64,000 nucleotides of DNA from Branchiibius hedensis. Lineage in GTDB: Bacteria; Actinomycetota; Actinomycetes; Actinomycetales; Dermatophilaceae. The stretch lies in the NCBI RefSeq assembly GCF_900108585.1, contig NZ_UESZ01000001.1:3348001-3412000 (forward strand). Direction: 5' to 3'. Positions 51,850-60,749 of the stretch are shown one piece after another. Numbering within the stretch: the stretch's first letter is position 1; each line of letters starts with the position of its first letter. Under the pieces are notes generated by a model. That model was given only the letters and a program-made list of their open reading frames with translations. It was not told the DNA's origin and did not search any database. The position numbers and the translations under genes were made by a program.

Positions 51850-52659
51850 ATGGCGCGCAAGAAGGGTCCGGCGCAGAAGGGTCCGGCGCAGACGCCGCCC
51901 AAGAACGCCGCCGCACCGGCCGCGGGTGAGAAGACCGCGGTTGAGAAGACCGTGCCCGCGCTGCCCGGCGGCACCAACGTCGCCCACCCGCCGACGTTCA
52001 CCGAGTTCCTCGCCAAGGACGTCACCTGCAAGGTTGGCGACAACGTGATGCTGCCGCCGACCACCATGCGGGTGCGCCCCGGCGAGAACGTCGCCATCCT
52101 GGGTGAGAACGGTGCCGGCAAGACGACCTTCCTGCGGGTTTTGAGCGGCAACCTCGAGCCCAGCGGCGGCACCGTCACCCGCGACGGGCAGCCTGTCGAC
52201 GAGCGCGACCCTGCCACCCGGCGGATCATCTCCAGTCTGATTGGCCCGATCGCCGGTTTCCGCGACATGACGATCGCCGACCATTTGATCCTGGTGGACC
52301 AGACGTGGGGCGGCGACCGTGGCGGCGCGGGCGACCGTATCGCCGCCGTGTTGAACCGCCTGGACATCCTGTCCCTGGCCAACCGCTACCTGTCCGAGGT
52401 GTCCTCCGGTCAGCGGCAGTTGGCCGAGCTGGCGATGGCGCTGCTGCGACCCAGCGCGCTGTTGGTGCTGGACGAGCCGGAGCAGCGACTGGACGCCGGC
52501 CGCCGGGCGATGCTGGCCGAGGTGCTCGATGAGCGCCGCAAACAGGGCTCTTCGATCGTGTGGGTGTGTCACGACCCGGTGATGGCCGAGAGCGTCGCGA
52601 CCCGCATCGAACACTTCCCGCAGGGCGGGCGGCGCGTGAGCCAGGACGGCTCCGCATGA
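51850..52659 (+). CDS. ABC transporter ATP-binding protein
   Basis: A 269-residue ATPase. After a basic/Pro-Ala-rich N-tail of 40 residues come Walker A (G-E-N-G-A-G-K-T-T), the signature (S-E-V-S-S-G-Q-R-Q-L) and Walker B (L-L-V-L-D-E-P-E-Q-R-L-D), and the switch His in W-V-C-H-D-P. It powers transport by the permease encoded next, with which it overlaps by 4 bp. The N-terminal tail is unusual in length. Direction and cargo unknown. Confidence 0.87.
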   Translation: MARKKGPAQKGPAQTPPKNAAAPAAGEKTAVEKTVPALPGGTNVAHPPTFTEFLAKDVTCKVGDNVMLPPTTMRVRPGENVAILGENGAGKTTFLRVLSGNLEPSGGTVTRDGQPVDERDPATRRIISSLIGPIAGFRDMTIADHLILVDQTWGGDRGGAGDRIAAVLNRLDILSLANRYLSEVSSGQRQLAELAMALLRPSALLVLDEPEQRLDAGRRAMLAEVLDERRKQGSSIVWVCHDPVMAESVATRIEHFPQGGRRVSQDGSA

Positions 52660-54074
52660 CGCTGAGCGCCGAAGAACTCCGCGAGGACAAACATCGGTTG
52701 GCCGACGCCTACGAGTTCCGGCTCAAGGGTGAGGGCAACCCGTTGTCCGGATCCCTCTTCGCCGCCTACGTGCTGGGCTTGGTTGGTGTTATCTACGGGT
52801 CGGTGCTGATGCACTACGTCTTCACCCAGTGGCCGCAGACCCTGACCTTCGTGCACCATAACCCGGTCATCGCCACGCTGATCCCGATCGCGGTGATCGC
52901 GTTGGCGATCCTGGTCGCATGGCGCGCCGGTCGCACCCGTGGTCCGGCGGTGCCCGAGCCCGGCTTCATCGAGACCATCGTGCGCACCGACCTGCCGCGC
53001 TCGATGACCCTGCGCAACTCCTGGCGGGGCAGTGTCATCGTGGTCGCCGCGACCTGCCTCGGCCTCGGCGCGGCCGTCCCGATCGGCATGACCCTGGCCA
53101 ACGTCACCCCGGCCGTCATCCCGGTCGGCATCGTGCTCGGTGCGATCGCGGCTGCCGGGATCCTGCGGGCCTGGCTGGCCGGTCAGGTGGCCGGGCACGG
53201 CCCGGTGGGCACTCGGCGTACGTCGGCGTTGCTGGAGGAGTTGCCCGCGCAGGCGGTGTTGCAGCAGTCGTTGCTGTCCGAGAGCGTCACCATGTCGCTG
53301 ACCGCCGGTGACTCGCGACGGGCCCGCACCCAGGTCTTCCAACTGCGTCTGAGTCACCGTCCGGAGCGGATCTCGGTCGCCGGACCGCGCGCGACGATCC
53401 TGCGCGCGGACCTGGCGGGCCTTCGTCGCACCGGCACCGCCAGCCTGGCGTGGCTGGTCGCGCACCTGGCGGCGATCATCGCCGGCAGTCTCGCGGTGGT
53501 GCTGCACGCGCCGTCGCCCCTGGTCATGCCCGTCTTCTATCTGCTGGCGCACCTGTCGGCCACCGGTCTGACCCGCGGCCATCAGGCGCAGGCCGACGGC
53601 GCCGGCGTGCCCTCGATCCTGGGCCTGTCCTGGCAGGAGCAGACGATCCTGCACCTGGGTCCGCTGCTGGTGCTGGATCTCGTGGTCTCCCTGGCGACCG
53701 GCCTGCTCTCCGGGGCCGCACCGGTGCTCGCGGTCTCCCACGCCCTCGCCCTGACCCTCACGGTGATCGGCGGGCAACTGCTCTCCGCGCACAAGGCCAG
53801 CCCACCGTCGGCGCTGATCGGAATGTCGACCGGAGCCGGCGGAGGTGGTGCTGCGTTGTGGATGGCGCACCCGGCCATCGTGGTCGTCATCTCGGCGTTC
53901 CTGGCGCACCTTGGCCCGACGATCGCCGTGGCAGCCGGCGCCTTCGTGGTGCTGATCGGCTGGCAGCGAGCGGCCAGCCGCTACGCGCCCGCGCGGTTGA
54001 AGGAATCGATCTTCGAGCAGGCCGCGGCACAGGCCCAGGAGCGCGCCGCCGAGAAGGCCAAGAAGGCTAAGTAA
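52656..54074 (+). CDS. ABC-associated multi-pass membrane protein (DUF6297-like)
   Basis: A 472-residue membrane protein with about 10 hydrophobic segments, a soluble loop around residues 185-250 and a charged Ala/Lys-rich C-terminal tail. It is likely the membrane half of the transporter whose ATPase overlaps it (ATGA). I do not see motifs of classic importer permeases; the general form fits ABC-2-like exporters and DUF6297 proteins of actinobacteria. It runs 8 bp into the convergent anmK gene at the 3' end. Confidence 0.72.
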   Translation: MTLSAEELREDKHRLADAYEFRLKGEGNPLSGSLFAAYVLGLVGVIYGSVLMHYVFTQWPQTLTFVHHNPVIATLIPIAVIALAILVAWRAGRTRGPAVPEPGFIETIVRTDLPRSMTLRNSWRGSVIVVAATCLGLGAAVPIGMTLANVTPAVIPVGIVLGAIAAAGILRAWLAGQVAGHGPVGTRRTSALLEELPAQAVLQQSLLSESVTMSLTAGDSRRARTQVFQLRLSHRPERISVAGPRATILRADLAGLRRTGTASLAWLVAHLAAIIAGSLAVVLHAPSPLVMPVFYLLAHLSATGLTRGHQAQADGAGVPSILGLSWQEQTILHLGPLLVLDLVVSLATGLLSGAAPVLAVSHALALTLTVIGGQLLSAHKASPPSALIGMSTGAGGGGAALWMAHPAIVVVISAFLAHLGPTIAVAAGAFVVLIGWQRAASRYAPARLKESIFEQAAAQAQERAAEKAKKAK

Positions 54075-55221
54075 CCGTCAACCGGGTCGGCGGCTCGGCA
54101 GGCTCGGGCAGCCGCAAGGGCTGGTCTCCCGGGCTGATCCGGCCCAGCACCCGGGGCGTGGCCGATCCGGTCATGCCGCTCAACACGCCGGGCACGCCGT
54201 ACCAGGTGAGGTAGCCAAGCAGCGCCATCAGATAGCCCTCTTTGGTGTCCGGGTCGAGTCCCAGAGCGGCGGTGGTGCTGACCGGCGCACCGAGGTGATG
54301 TTCGATCCGGGCCAGCATCGCCGGATTCTGGGCTCCGCCCCCGGAGGCGTACAACTGGCGAATCCCGAACGGCCGCAGCGAATCTGCGACGGTCACCGCG
54401 GTGAACTCGGTCAGCGTCGCCACCAGGTCCGCGTCGCTCAGGGGACTCAATCCGGCCAGGTGCGCCGCGACGTACTCACGGTCGAAATGCTCCCGCCCGG
54501 TCGACTTGGGCGGCTCGAGGGAGAAGTACGGGTCGTTCAGCAGCCCGGTCAGCGCCAGGATGTCCACGGTCCCGGTCGCGGCCAGGAAGCCGTCGCGGTC
54601 GTAGGCCTGCCCGGTGCGTGCTTGCACGGCCAGGTCGATCAGGCAGTTGGCCGGGCCGGTGTCGAACGCCAACACCGAATCACCCTGCAACACGGTCACA
54701 TTCGCGATGCCCCCCAGGTTGAGCAGGGCCGACCCGGCGGGCAGGGAGCGCAACAGGAGGCCGTCCATGGTGCCGGCCAGCGGCGCTCCCTGCCCACCCG
54801 CGGCGATATCGCGGTTGCGCAGATCCGACACGACGGGCAGTCCGGTGGCCTGCACGATGTACGCCGGCTGGCCCAGTTGGATGCACCCCATCGCCACCCC
54901 CGTGGGGCGAACCCAGTGGAAGATCGTCTGCCCGTGACTGACGATCAGATCCGCCGCCACCCCGGCGGCCCGCACGGCGAGCGAGATCGCCGCGCCGATC
55001 TCCTGGCCGCAGCGGACGTCCAACTCGCACAACTCGCCGGCATCGCAGGATCCTGGCGGCAGGGCCGCGAGCAGACGGTCCCGAATTCCGTCCGACCAGG
55101 GGTAGGTGGCCGCGTGGATCGGTCGCAAGGTGATGGCGCCGGTCTCGATACCGGTGAGTTCGGCGACGGCGACGTCGATCCCGTCGATCGAGGTCCCGGA
55201 GATACTGCCGGCGATGATCAT
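54067..55221 (-). CDS. anmK: anhydro-N-acetylmuramic acid kinase
   Basis: A 384-residue kinase of the ASKHA fold. The start M-I-I-A-G-S-I-S-G-T-S-I-D-G-I-D-V is the AnmK signature, followed by V-S-H-G-Q-T-I-F-H, G-G-I-A-N-V-T, and F-D-T-G-P-A-N-C-L-I-D. It opens the 1,6-anhydro ring of murein-derived anhMurNAc and phosphorylates it, giving MurNAc-6-phosphate, the substrate of MurQ encoded nearby. ATG 55221 has AGGAG upstream and overlaps the stop of the sugar kinase gene (ATGA), so both are one operon. Confidence 0.92.
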   Translation of the reverse strand: MIIAGSISGTSIDGIDVAVAELTGIETGAITLRPIHAATYPWSDGIRDRLLAALPPGSCDAGELCELDVRCGQEIGAAISLAVRAAGVAADLIVSHGQTIFHWVRPTGVAMGCIQLGQPAYIVQATGLPVVSDLRNRDIAAGGQGAPLAGTMDGLLLRSLPAGSALLNLGGIANVTVLQGDSVLAFDTGPANCLIDLAVQARTGQAYDRDGFLAATGTVDILALTGLLNDPYFSLEPPKSTGREHFDREYVAAHLAGLSPLSDADLVATLTEFTAVTVADSLRPFGIRQLYASGGGAQNPAMLARIEHHLGAPVSTTAALGLDPDTKEGYLMALLGYLTWYGVPGVLSGMTGSATPRVLGRISPGDQPLRLPEPAEPPTRLTVT

Positions 55222-56132
55222 GCGGCGCTCCTGCAGACGACGGATTCGTGCGGCAGGTCCTGGCGGGTGAGCAGCAGTGCAGCCCCGTCGAGCGCGTCGC
55301 CCGCGGGCCTGATCCACTTCACGTCGGGCACCTTCGCGGCCAGGAGGTCAAGGAATCGGCGGCCGAGCCCGCTCAGACCGCCGATCAGCGCGACCTGGTC
55401 CGCATCGTCGTACCCGATCGCCTCGCGCACCGTGCCCGCCAACTGGTCCGCCGCCTGCTGGAACAACTGCTCCGCCTGCGCGTCCCCGGCCGCCCAGGCG
55501 CGCGCCAGGCCAGGGACCAGGCGACCGCGCTCAGCGGCCGCCGCCGCATCCGTGCGTGCTGCGAGCGCCGGCCAGTCGGGTCCGAGCACGTCGAGCACCA
55601 CCGCACGTACGCCGACCTGCGCCTGACCGTCGGACATCAGGTCCAGCGCGGCGCGGCCGAGCCATCCGCCACTGCCGCGATCCCCCTGCTCCGGCCCGGC
55701 GCCGTCACAGACGTGGACCGCTCCGTTGCGGGTGACCGCGACGGCCGCTGCACCGGTGCCGGCAATCAGGACCACGCCGGGTGCGCCGCCGAGCGCGCCG
55801 AGATGAGCGGTGATGGCGTCACTGGTCACGGCGCTGTGTGTGGCACCGGTCGCTGACGGCAGGGCGGCGGCCAACTCGGCGCTGCGTTCCGGGGCAGCGA
55901 GGGCGCCGGCAGCACCGACAGTGACTGCTGCGATCGGATCCGCCGGGCGAACCGCCACGATCGCGGCGGTCGCGGCGGCCAGACCGCCGGGGGTGCTCAG
56001 CCCGGGCGCACCGGCGGCACTCGGCAGGTCGCGACGGGAGACAGCGCTGCGCGACACCGCGGCGGCCGTCTTCGTCTTGCCCAGATCCACCAGGAGCGCG
56101 GGGCTAGTCTGGAACCGGTTCGCCTCAGTCAC
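55218..56132 (-). CDS. BadF/BadG/BcrA/BcrD-type amino sugar kinase (MurNAc/GlcNAc kinase-like)
   Basis: A 304-residue ASKHA kinase. Phosphate-1 motif D-L-G-K-T-K-T at the start, G-T-G-A-A-A-V-A-V for phosphate 2, and G-D-R-G-S-G-G-W-L-G as in N-acetylglucosamine and N-acetylmuramic acid kinases. It probably phosphorylates recovered GlcNAc or MurNAc. The open frame runs to 56420, but GTG 56132 starts the domain at a normal distance. Divergent from the MurR-like regulator and coupled to anmK. Confidence 0.82.
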   Translation of the reverse strand: MTEANRFQTSPALLVDLGKTKTAAAVSRSAVSRRDLPSAAGAPGLSTPGGLAAATAAIVAVRPADPIAAVTVGAAGALAAPERSAELAAALPSATGATHSAVTSDAITAHLGALGGAPGVVLIAGTGAAAVAVTRNGAVHVCDGAGPEQGDRGSGGWLGRAALDLMSDGQAQVGVRAVVLDVLGPDWPALAARTDAAAAAERGRLVPGLARAWAAGDAQAEQLFQQAADQLAGTVREAIGYDDADQVALIGGLSGLGRRFLDLLAAKVPDVKWIRPAGDALDGAALLLTRQDLPHESVVCRSAA

Positions 56133-56142
56133 GCGTCCGAGT

Positions 56143-56192
56143 ATGGCAATTTTTTCCACCCGAGAGCGCGAAACGCCATTTTTTGCCACGGG
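56143..56192. promoter_or_regulatory. T-tract direct repeats, candidate MurR-type operators
   Basis: CAATTTTTTCCAC (56147-56159) and CATTTTTTGCCAC (56177-56189) are similar 13-nt direct repeats about 30 bp apart, three helical turns, in the divergent promoter region between the sugar kinase and the MurR-like gene. Such T tracts are rare in this GC-rich window. Confidence 0.45.
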
Positions 56193-56223
56193 TGCACTAT
56201 CGTAGCCGCATCCGGAGCCCACT

Positions 56224-56240
56224 GCCGGGTAATTCCCGGC
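56224..56240 (+). promoter_or_regulatory. hairpin in the 5' leader of the MurR-like gene
   Basis: GCCGGG-TAATT-CCCGGC, a perfect 6-bp stem, lies just before AAGGAG of the regulator gene. It could tune translation. No further evidence. Confidence 0.3.
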
Positions 56241-56258
56241 GGAGCTGCAAGGAGTGCG

Positions 56259-57191
56259 ATGGCGACTCAGAGTGACACCCAGTCGGATCCGTCCTTCGAT
56301 GTCCTGGTGCGGTTGCGCTCTGCGCTGCCGTCCCTGCAGCCGGCCGAGCACCGGGTCGCCGAGGTCGTGCTGAACGACCCGGCCGGTGCCGCAGGTCTGT
56401 CGATCACCGAGCTGGCACACCAGGCCGGAACCTCCGTGGCCACGGTCGCCCGGTTCAGCCGATCCACCGGATTCGGCGGCTACCCCCAGTTACGGCTCGC
56501 TCTCGCGGCCGGTGCTGCCCGGGAGCGGGCGCTGAGTGCCCCCAGTCGCAAACCACCAGAGGACCTGAACGCCGACTCGCCCCTGGCGGACGTGGTCAAC
56601 ACCATCGTCCATCACGAAGTGCGGGCCCTGCAGGAGACCGCTGAGCACCTGGATCTGACGGCGCTGCAGGCCGCGATCGATGCCGTCGCGGCAGCGGGGC
56701 GCACCGACGTGATCGGGATGGGCGCCAGCGGCGGGGTTGCTCGCGATCTCGCGGCCAAGTTGCACCGCTCGGGGCGAATCGCGTTCTGCTGGGAGGACTT
56801 CCACGGCGCCGCGACCGCTGCCGCGCTGGCCGGAGCAGGCGACGTATTCATCGGGGTGTCGCACTCCGGGGAGACCGTTGACACGATCGAACCGTTGCGG
56901 CTGGCCGGCGAACGCGGTGCGACCACCATCGGCATCACCAATTTCCCGAGTAGCTCAGTCGCGACCATGGCGGACATCGTGCTCACGACCGTCGCCCGCG
57001 AGACCGTCTTCCGCTCCGGGGCAACCGCTAGTCGCACAGCGCAATTGGCGGTCATTGACCTGCTGTTCGTGGGGGTGGCCCGCACTCAACTGGCTGAGAC
57101 CACGGACGCCCTGAGCCGCACGTTCGATGCCGTCGACTCCCGCAGGTCGCTCAACCGGCGCGGGCAGCGCCGCCGGACGGCGCCACAGTGA
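56259..57191 (+). CDS. murR: MurR/RpiR family regulator with SIS domain
   Basis: A 310-residue regulator. Residues 12-90 form the RpiR helix-turn-helix (L-Q-P-A-E-H-R-V-A-E-V-V, A-G-T-S-V-A-T-V-A-R-F-S-R); residues 125-280 form an SIS sugar-phosphate domain (G-M-G-A-S-G-G-V-A, V-S-H-S-G-E-T-V-D-T-I). It likely senses MurNAc-6-phosphate and represses the divergent kinase/anmK unit and murQ. AAGGAG precedes the ATG. GTGA overlap with murQ. The name murR is inferred from this context. Confidence 0.82.
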   Translation: MATQSDTQSDPSFDVLVRLRSALPSLQPAEHRVAEVVLNDPAGAAGLSITELAHQAGTSVATVARFSRSTGFGGYPQLRLALAAGAARERALSAPSRKPPEDLNADSPLADVVNTIVHHEVRALQETAEHLDLTALQAAIDAVAAAGRTDVIGMGASGGVARDLAAKLHRSGRIAFCWEDFHGAATAAALAGAGDVFIGVSHSGETVDTIEPLRLAGERGATTIGITNFPSSSVATMADIVLTTVARETVFRSGATASRTAQLAVIDLLFVGVARTQLAETTDALSRTFDAVDSRRSLNRRGQRRRTAPQ

Positions 57192-58098
57192 CGGGCCCGC
57201 CAGCAGACCTCTCCCTGGGTGGTCTGAGCACAGAGCAGGCGAATCCAGCCTCAGCCCAACTGGATTCGATGACCACTCGGCAGATGGTCGATCTGATGAA
57301 CGCCGAGGATTCCACGGTCGCGGCAGCGGTGCATGCGGTCCTCGACGACGTGGCCCGCGCGGCAGACACGGTTGCCGCTGCGCTGGGTTCCGGCGGCCGA
57401 CTGGTCTACGCCGGTGCGGGCACCAGTGGCCGGCTCGGGTTGCTCGATGCGGTCGAGTGCCCGCCCACCTTCGACACCGACCCGGAGCAGGTGATCGCAC
57501 TGCTCGCCGGCGGCCCCGGAGCTTTCAAACAGGCCGTCGAGGGCGCCGAGGACGACGAGTCCGCGGGTGCCCGGGACGTGGACCAGGAGGAGCTTGGCGG
57601 GCACGACGTGTTGGTGGGGTTGGCGGCCAGCGGGCGCACGCCGTACGTCATCGGGGCTTTGCGCCGGGCCCGCGAGCGGGGCAGCGCCACGGTGTCGGTG
57701 GCGTGCAACCGGGGTGCGGCGATCAGTCACTTCGCCGACGTCGCGATCGAGGTCGAGACTGGACCGGAGGTGCTCACCGGATCCACCCGGTTGAAGGCCG
57801 GCACCGCGCAGAAGATGGTCTGCAACATGCTCTCGACGGTCGCCATGGTCAGGATCGGCAAGACCTACCGCAATCTGATGGTCGACATGCGCGCCAGCAA
57901 CGCCAAGCTGGCCGATCGGGCGGAGCGGATCGTGGCCCAGGTCAGTGGCGTGGACCCGGCCACCGCGCACGCGGCGATTGATGCGGCCGGGGGAGCGCCA
58001 AGGTCGCCATCGTGATGCTGCGCGGCGGCCTGGGGGTGCACGAGGCGATGACGCGACTGGAGGCCGCGGAAGGTATCGTCGCAGCCGCGATCGATTGA
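57188..58098 (+). pseudogene. murQ: N-acetylmuramic acid 6-phosphate etherase, frameshifted near the 3' end
   Basis: The first 268 codons are a normal MurQ: Y-A-G-A-G-T-S-G-R-L-G, D-A-V-E-C-P-P-T-F, G-S-T-R-L-K-A-G-T-A-Q-K-M and R-N-L-M-V-D-M-R-A-S-N-A-K. MurQ splits the lactyl ether of MurNAc-6-P. At a run of five G (57989-57993) one base is missing, so the frame ends at 58015 after a few foreign residues. In the +1 frame the proper C-terminus follows: S-A-K-V-A-I-V-M-L-R-G-G-L-G-V-H-E-A-M and ends at TGA 58096-58098, giving the usual 303 residues. Either a real mutation or a sequencing error in the homopolymer. Confidence 0.82.
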
Positions 58099-58123
58099 TC
58101 TTTCAACCCTTGGAGTTCTGCCT

Positions 58124-58546
58124 GTGATGACCGACGTACCGGCAACCCGTCGCGCTGCGCGGGAGGCCCGTACCGAAGCGTCACAACCGGCGCCGCCGCG
58201 GCCGGTCTCGGGCTGGGACGTGGGGTATTTCCTGGTCGAGATGGGTGTCTACAGCGGGGTCAGTGTCGCAGCGTTGCGCCTGGTCAACGGGGCCTGGAGC
58301 GATCTGAGCCTCTGGGGTCTGCTCGCCGCCGCGGGCGTGATCGCGGTGATGGCCGTGGTGTGGGGCCTGTGGGCGGCGGCGCACGCGGCGCATCGACTGC
58401 CGGGCCGGTGGGGTCTGGTGCTGGAATACGGCTGGATGATCGTCGGGGTCGCCGGCTGGTTGGTCGCCGGCCTGCCCGCGGTCGGAATCCCGTTGGCCGG
58501 CGCCGTGGCGGCCCTGCTCGTGCGGCGGTTGTACCAGCCCGTGTGA
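58124..58546 (+). CDS. YrdB-like small membrane protein (DUF2568)
   Basis: A 140-residue protein with a basic N-tail and four hydrophobic segments; the pattern [13 protein letters not shown] and [10 protein letters not shown] fits DUF2568/YrdB family proteins of actinobacteria. Function unknown. GTG 58124 is 9 nt after GGAG; ATG 58127 is the next choice. It follows murQ by 25 nt and might be transcribed with it, though no functional link is known. Confidence 0.7.
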   Translation: MMTDVPATRRAAREARTEASQPAPPRPVSGWDVGYFLVEMGVYSGVSVAALRLVNGAWSDLSLWGLLAAAGVIAVMAVVWGLWAAAHAAHRLPGRWGLVLEYGWMIVGVAGWLVAGLPAVGIPLAGAVAALLVRRLYQPV

Positions 58547-58577
58547 CGCGGACAACACTTGCCGGTTACCGTGGAGT

Positions 58578-60104
58578 ATGACCAACCTCGCCGCGAATCT
58601 GCACACTTCCGCCGCCGCGTACCCAGACAACGTCGCCATCAAGTTGGACGACTTCGAGTTGACGTACGCCGCTCTCCAGGACGCCGCTGGACGACTGGCC
58701 AGCTACCTGGAGTCCGAAGGAGTCAAACCGGGTGACCGGATCGCGCTGTCGCAGCCGAATCTGCCGACCTTCCCGGTGATCTTCTACGGCGCGCTGCAGG
58801 CTGGCGCGATCGTCGTACCGATGAACCCGTTGTTCAAGCCGCGCGAAGTCGAGTACTACCTCTCCGACGCGGGCGTTTCGCTGCTGTTCGGGATGGCGGG
58901 GGATGCTGCAACCGGCGCCGAGCAGGCCGGGGTGAAGTTCTTCGAAACCGACCCGGCCTCGCTGCTGGCGCTGCTGCCCCAGCACGAGCCGAAGACCGAC
59001 GTCGTCGAGCGCGCCGACGACGACACGGCGGTCATCCTCTACACCTCCGGCACCACGGGCCGGCCCAAGGGCGCGGAGCTGACCCACTCCAACCTGAACA
59101 CCAACCAGGAGGTCGTCGCCCGCACCCTGATCCAGATCTCCTCCGACGACGTGCTGTTCGGCTGTCTGCCGCTCTTCCACGTCTTCGGGCTGACCTGCTC
59201 GATGAACACCGCCATCGCCAAGGGCGCGACCCTCACGCTGATCCCGCGCTTCGAGCCGGTCAAGGCGCTGCAGATTCTCGAGCGCGACAAGGCGACGGTC
59301 TTCGCGGGGGTACCCACGATGTACAACGCCATGCTGATGGCCGGTGCGTCGCTGCCGGATGTGGACGTTTCCTCGCTGCGCACCTGCTGCTCGGGTGGTT
59401 CGTCGATGCCGGTGGAGGTCATGCGCAAGTTCGAGGAGCGCTTCGGCACCAAGATCCTGGAGGGCTACGGCCTGTCGGAGACTTCGCCGGTCGCCTCCTT
59501 CAACCACCCGAACGCCGAGCGCAAGCCCGGCTCCATCGGCACGCCGATCGAGGACGTCGAGATGCGTCTGGCCAATTCCGACGGCTCGGACACCCCTGCC
59601 GGTGAGATCGGTGAGATCGCGATCAAGGGCCACAACATCATGAAGGGCTACTGGAACCGTCCCGACGCGACTGCCGAGGCGATCCGCGACGGCTGGTTCT
59701 TCAGTGGCGACCTGGCCAACAAGGACGAGGACGGCTACTACTACATCGTCGACCGGGCCAAGGACATGATCATCCGCGGTGGCTACAACGTGTACCCGCG
59801 AGAGATCGAGGAGGTCATCTACGAGCACCCGCAGGTGGCCGAGGCGGCCGTGATCGGTATCGCCCACGAGCACTACGGGGAGGAAGTGGCGGCGTACGTC
59901 GTGCCGACCGAGGGTGCCGACCTGGACGTGGACACGCTGCGCGAGTGGATCAAGGAGCGGGTCGCGGCCTACAAGTACCCGCGGGTGATCGAGTTCATCG
60001 GTGAGCTGCCCAAGGGTGCCACCGGCAAGATCCTCAAGCGCGAACTGCGCACGTTGGCCGAAGATTCGGCGCAAACGGAGACGAACCAGAGCGCGGGCGT
60101 GTAA
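58578..60104 (+). CDS. long-chain acyl-CoA synthetase (FadD-type)
   Basis: A 508-residue adenylate-forming enzyme. A3 motif [14 protein letters not shown]5 [10 protein letters not shown]7 G-W-F-F-S-G-D-L, hinge [18 protein letters not shown], and catalytic Lys in G-A-T-G-K-I-L-K-R. It activates fatty acids for degradation or lipid synthesis. Length is usual. Distinct from the ligase at 4761-6284. It is followed by a strong hairpin terminator. Confidence 0.9.
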   Translation: MTNLAANLHTSAAAYPDNVAIKLDDFELTYAALQDAAGRLASYLESEGVKPGDRIALSQPNLPTFPVIFYGALQAGAIVVPMNPLFKPREVEYYLSDAGVSLLFGMAGDAATGAEQAGVKFFETDPASLLALLPQHEPKTDVVERADDDTAVILYTSGTTGRPKGAELTHSNLNTNQEVVARTLIQISSDDVLFGCLPLFHVFGLTCSMNTAIAKGATLTLIPRFEPVKALQILERDKATVFAGVPTMYNAMLMAGASLPDVDVSSLRTCCSGGSSMPVEVMRKFEERFGTKILEGYGLSETSPVASFNHPNAERKPGSIGTPIEDVEMRLANSDGSDTPAGEIGEIAIKGHNIMKGYWNRPDATAEAIRDGWFFSGDLANKDEDGYYYIVDRAKDMIIRGGYNVYPREIEEVIYEHPQVAEAAVIGIAHEHYGEEVAAYVVPTEGADLDVDTLREWIKERVAAYKYPRVIEFIGELPKGATGKILKRELRTLAEDSAQTETNQSAGV

Positions 60105-60137
60105 AACATTACCCACAGGGTTTTCATGCCCGTCCTG

Positions 60138-60181
60138 AACACCAGGCGCCCCGGCCAATGGCGGCCGGGGCGCCTGGTGTT
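60138..60181 (+). terminator. 19-bp hairpin terminator after the acyl-CoA ligase
   Basis: AACACCAGGCGCCCCGGCC (60138-60156) pairs perfectly with 60163-60181 over a 6-nt loop. It lies 34 nt after the ligase stop and just before the MarR promoter. No long T-run, which is common for actinobacterial terminators. Confidence 0.72.
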
Positions 60182-60189
60182 GACGAAAC

Positions 60190-60202
60190 ATAGTGTATCT
60201 AT
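60190..60202. promoter_or_regulatory. MarR operator candidate at its own promoter
   Basis: ATAG-TGTAT-CTAT is a 4-5-4 inverted repeat 13 nt before the MarR start codon. It contains GTGTATCTAT, which recurs as the exact reverse complement before the MFS gene. Confidence 0.55.
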
Positions 60203-60215
60203 TTAACATGGTCCT

Positions 60216-60674
60216 ATGAACGCTCCCGCTGCCGTCGTGATCGACCCCGAGGTGGCCGACACCGGCTCCCGGCTGCTGTCCGCCGTCGCGCGACTGAACC
60301 GTTGGGCGACTCGTCAGGCGGAGTTCGACACACCGCCGGCACAAGCCCGGCTGCTCGCGCTGATCAGCGAGGTGGGTCCGGCGCGGATCGGGGAGTTGGC
60401 CGTGGCCGACCATTCGAGTCAGCCGACGATGACCATCCAGGTGCAGCGGCTCGAGGCGGCCGGCTTCGTGCAACGGCGTTCGGATCCCTCCGACGCCCGG
60501 GTTGCCCTGATCGAGATCACCCCCGAGGGCAGTGCCGCCCTCGATGAGGTACGCCGAGCCCGTCGAGTCGCGCTCGCACCGGCCCTCGCGTCGCTGACGA
60601 CGGACGAAATCGCGGCGATCCAGACTGCTATCGGCGCGATCGACCGGATGGTCTCCGCGGTCGACGACGACTAG
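60216..60674 (+). CDS. MarR family transcriptional regulator
   Basis: A 152-residue regulator with a central winged helix (A-R-I-G-E-L-A-V-A-D-H-S-S-Q-P-T-M-T-I-Q-V-Q-R-L, then the wing V-Q-R-R-S-D-P-S-D-A-R). It most likely represses itself and the MFS pump encoded 75 nt downstream and is released by a toxic ligand. ATG 60216 has little ribosome site, so it might be leaderless or weakly translated. A shared 10-bp sequence in both promoters supports the link. Confidence 0.87.
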   Translation: MNAPAAVVIDPEVADTGSRLLSAVARLNRWATRQAEFDTPPAQARLLALISEVGPARIGELAVADHSSQPTMTIQVQRLEAAGFVQRRSDPSDARVALIEITPEGSAALDEVRRARRVALAPALASLTTDEIAAIQTAIGAIDRMVSAVDDD

Positions 60675-60728
60675 CACCCCGCAGTTTTTCCACGTTCCCG
60701 ACGAGCGTGGTGAAGTCCGCCCACATAT

Positions 60729-60738
60729 ATAGATACAC
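60729..60738. promoter_or_regulatory. MarR operator candidate at the MFS promoter
   Basis: ATAGATACAC is the exact reverse complement of GTGTATCTAT (60193-60202) found before the MarR gene. It sits in an AT-rich patch 11 nt before the MFS start, next to its AAAGGA ribosome site, a place where a bound repressor would block expression. Confidence 0.5.
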
Positions 60739-60749
60739 AAAGGAACAAA

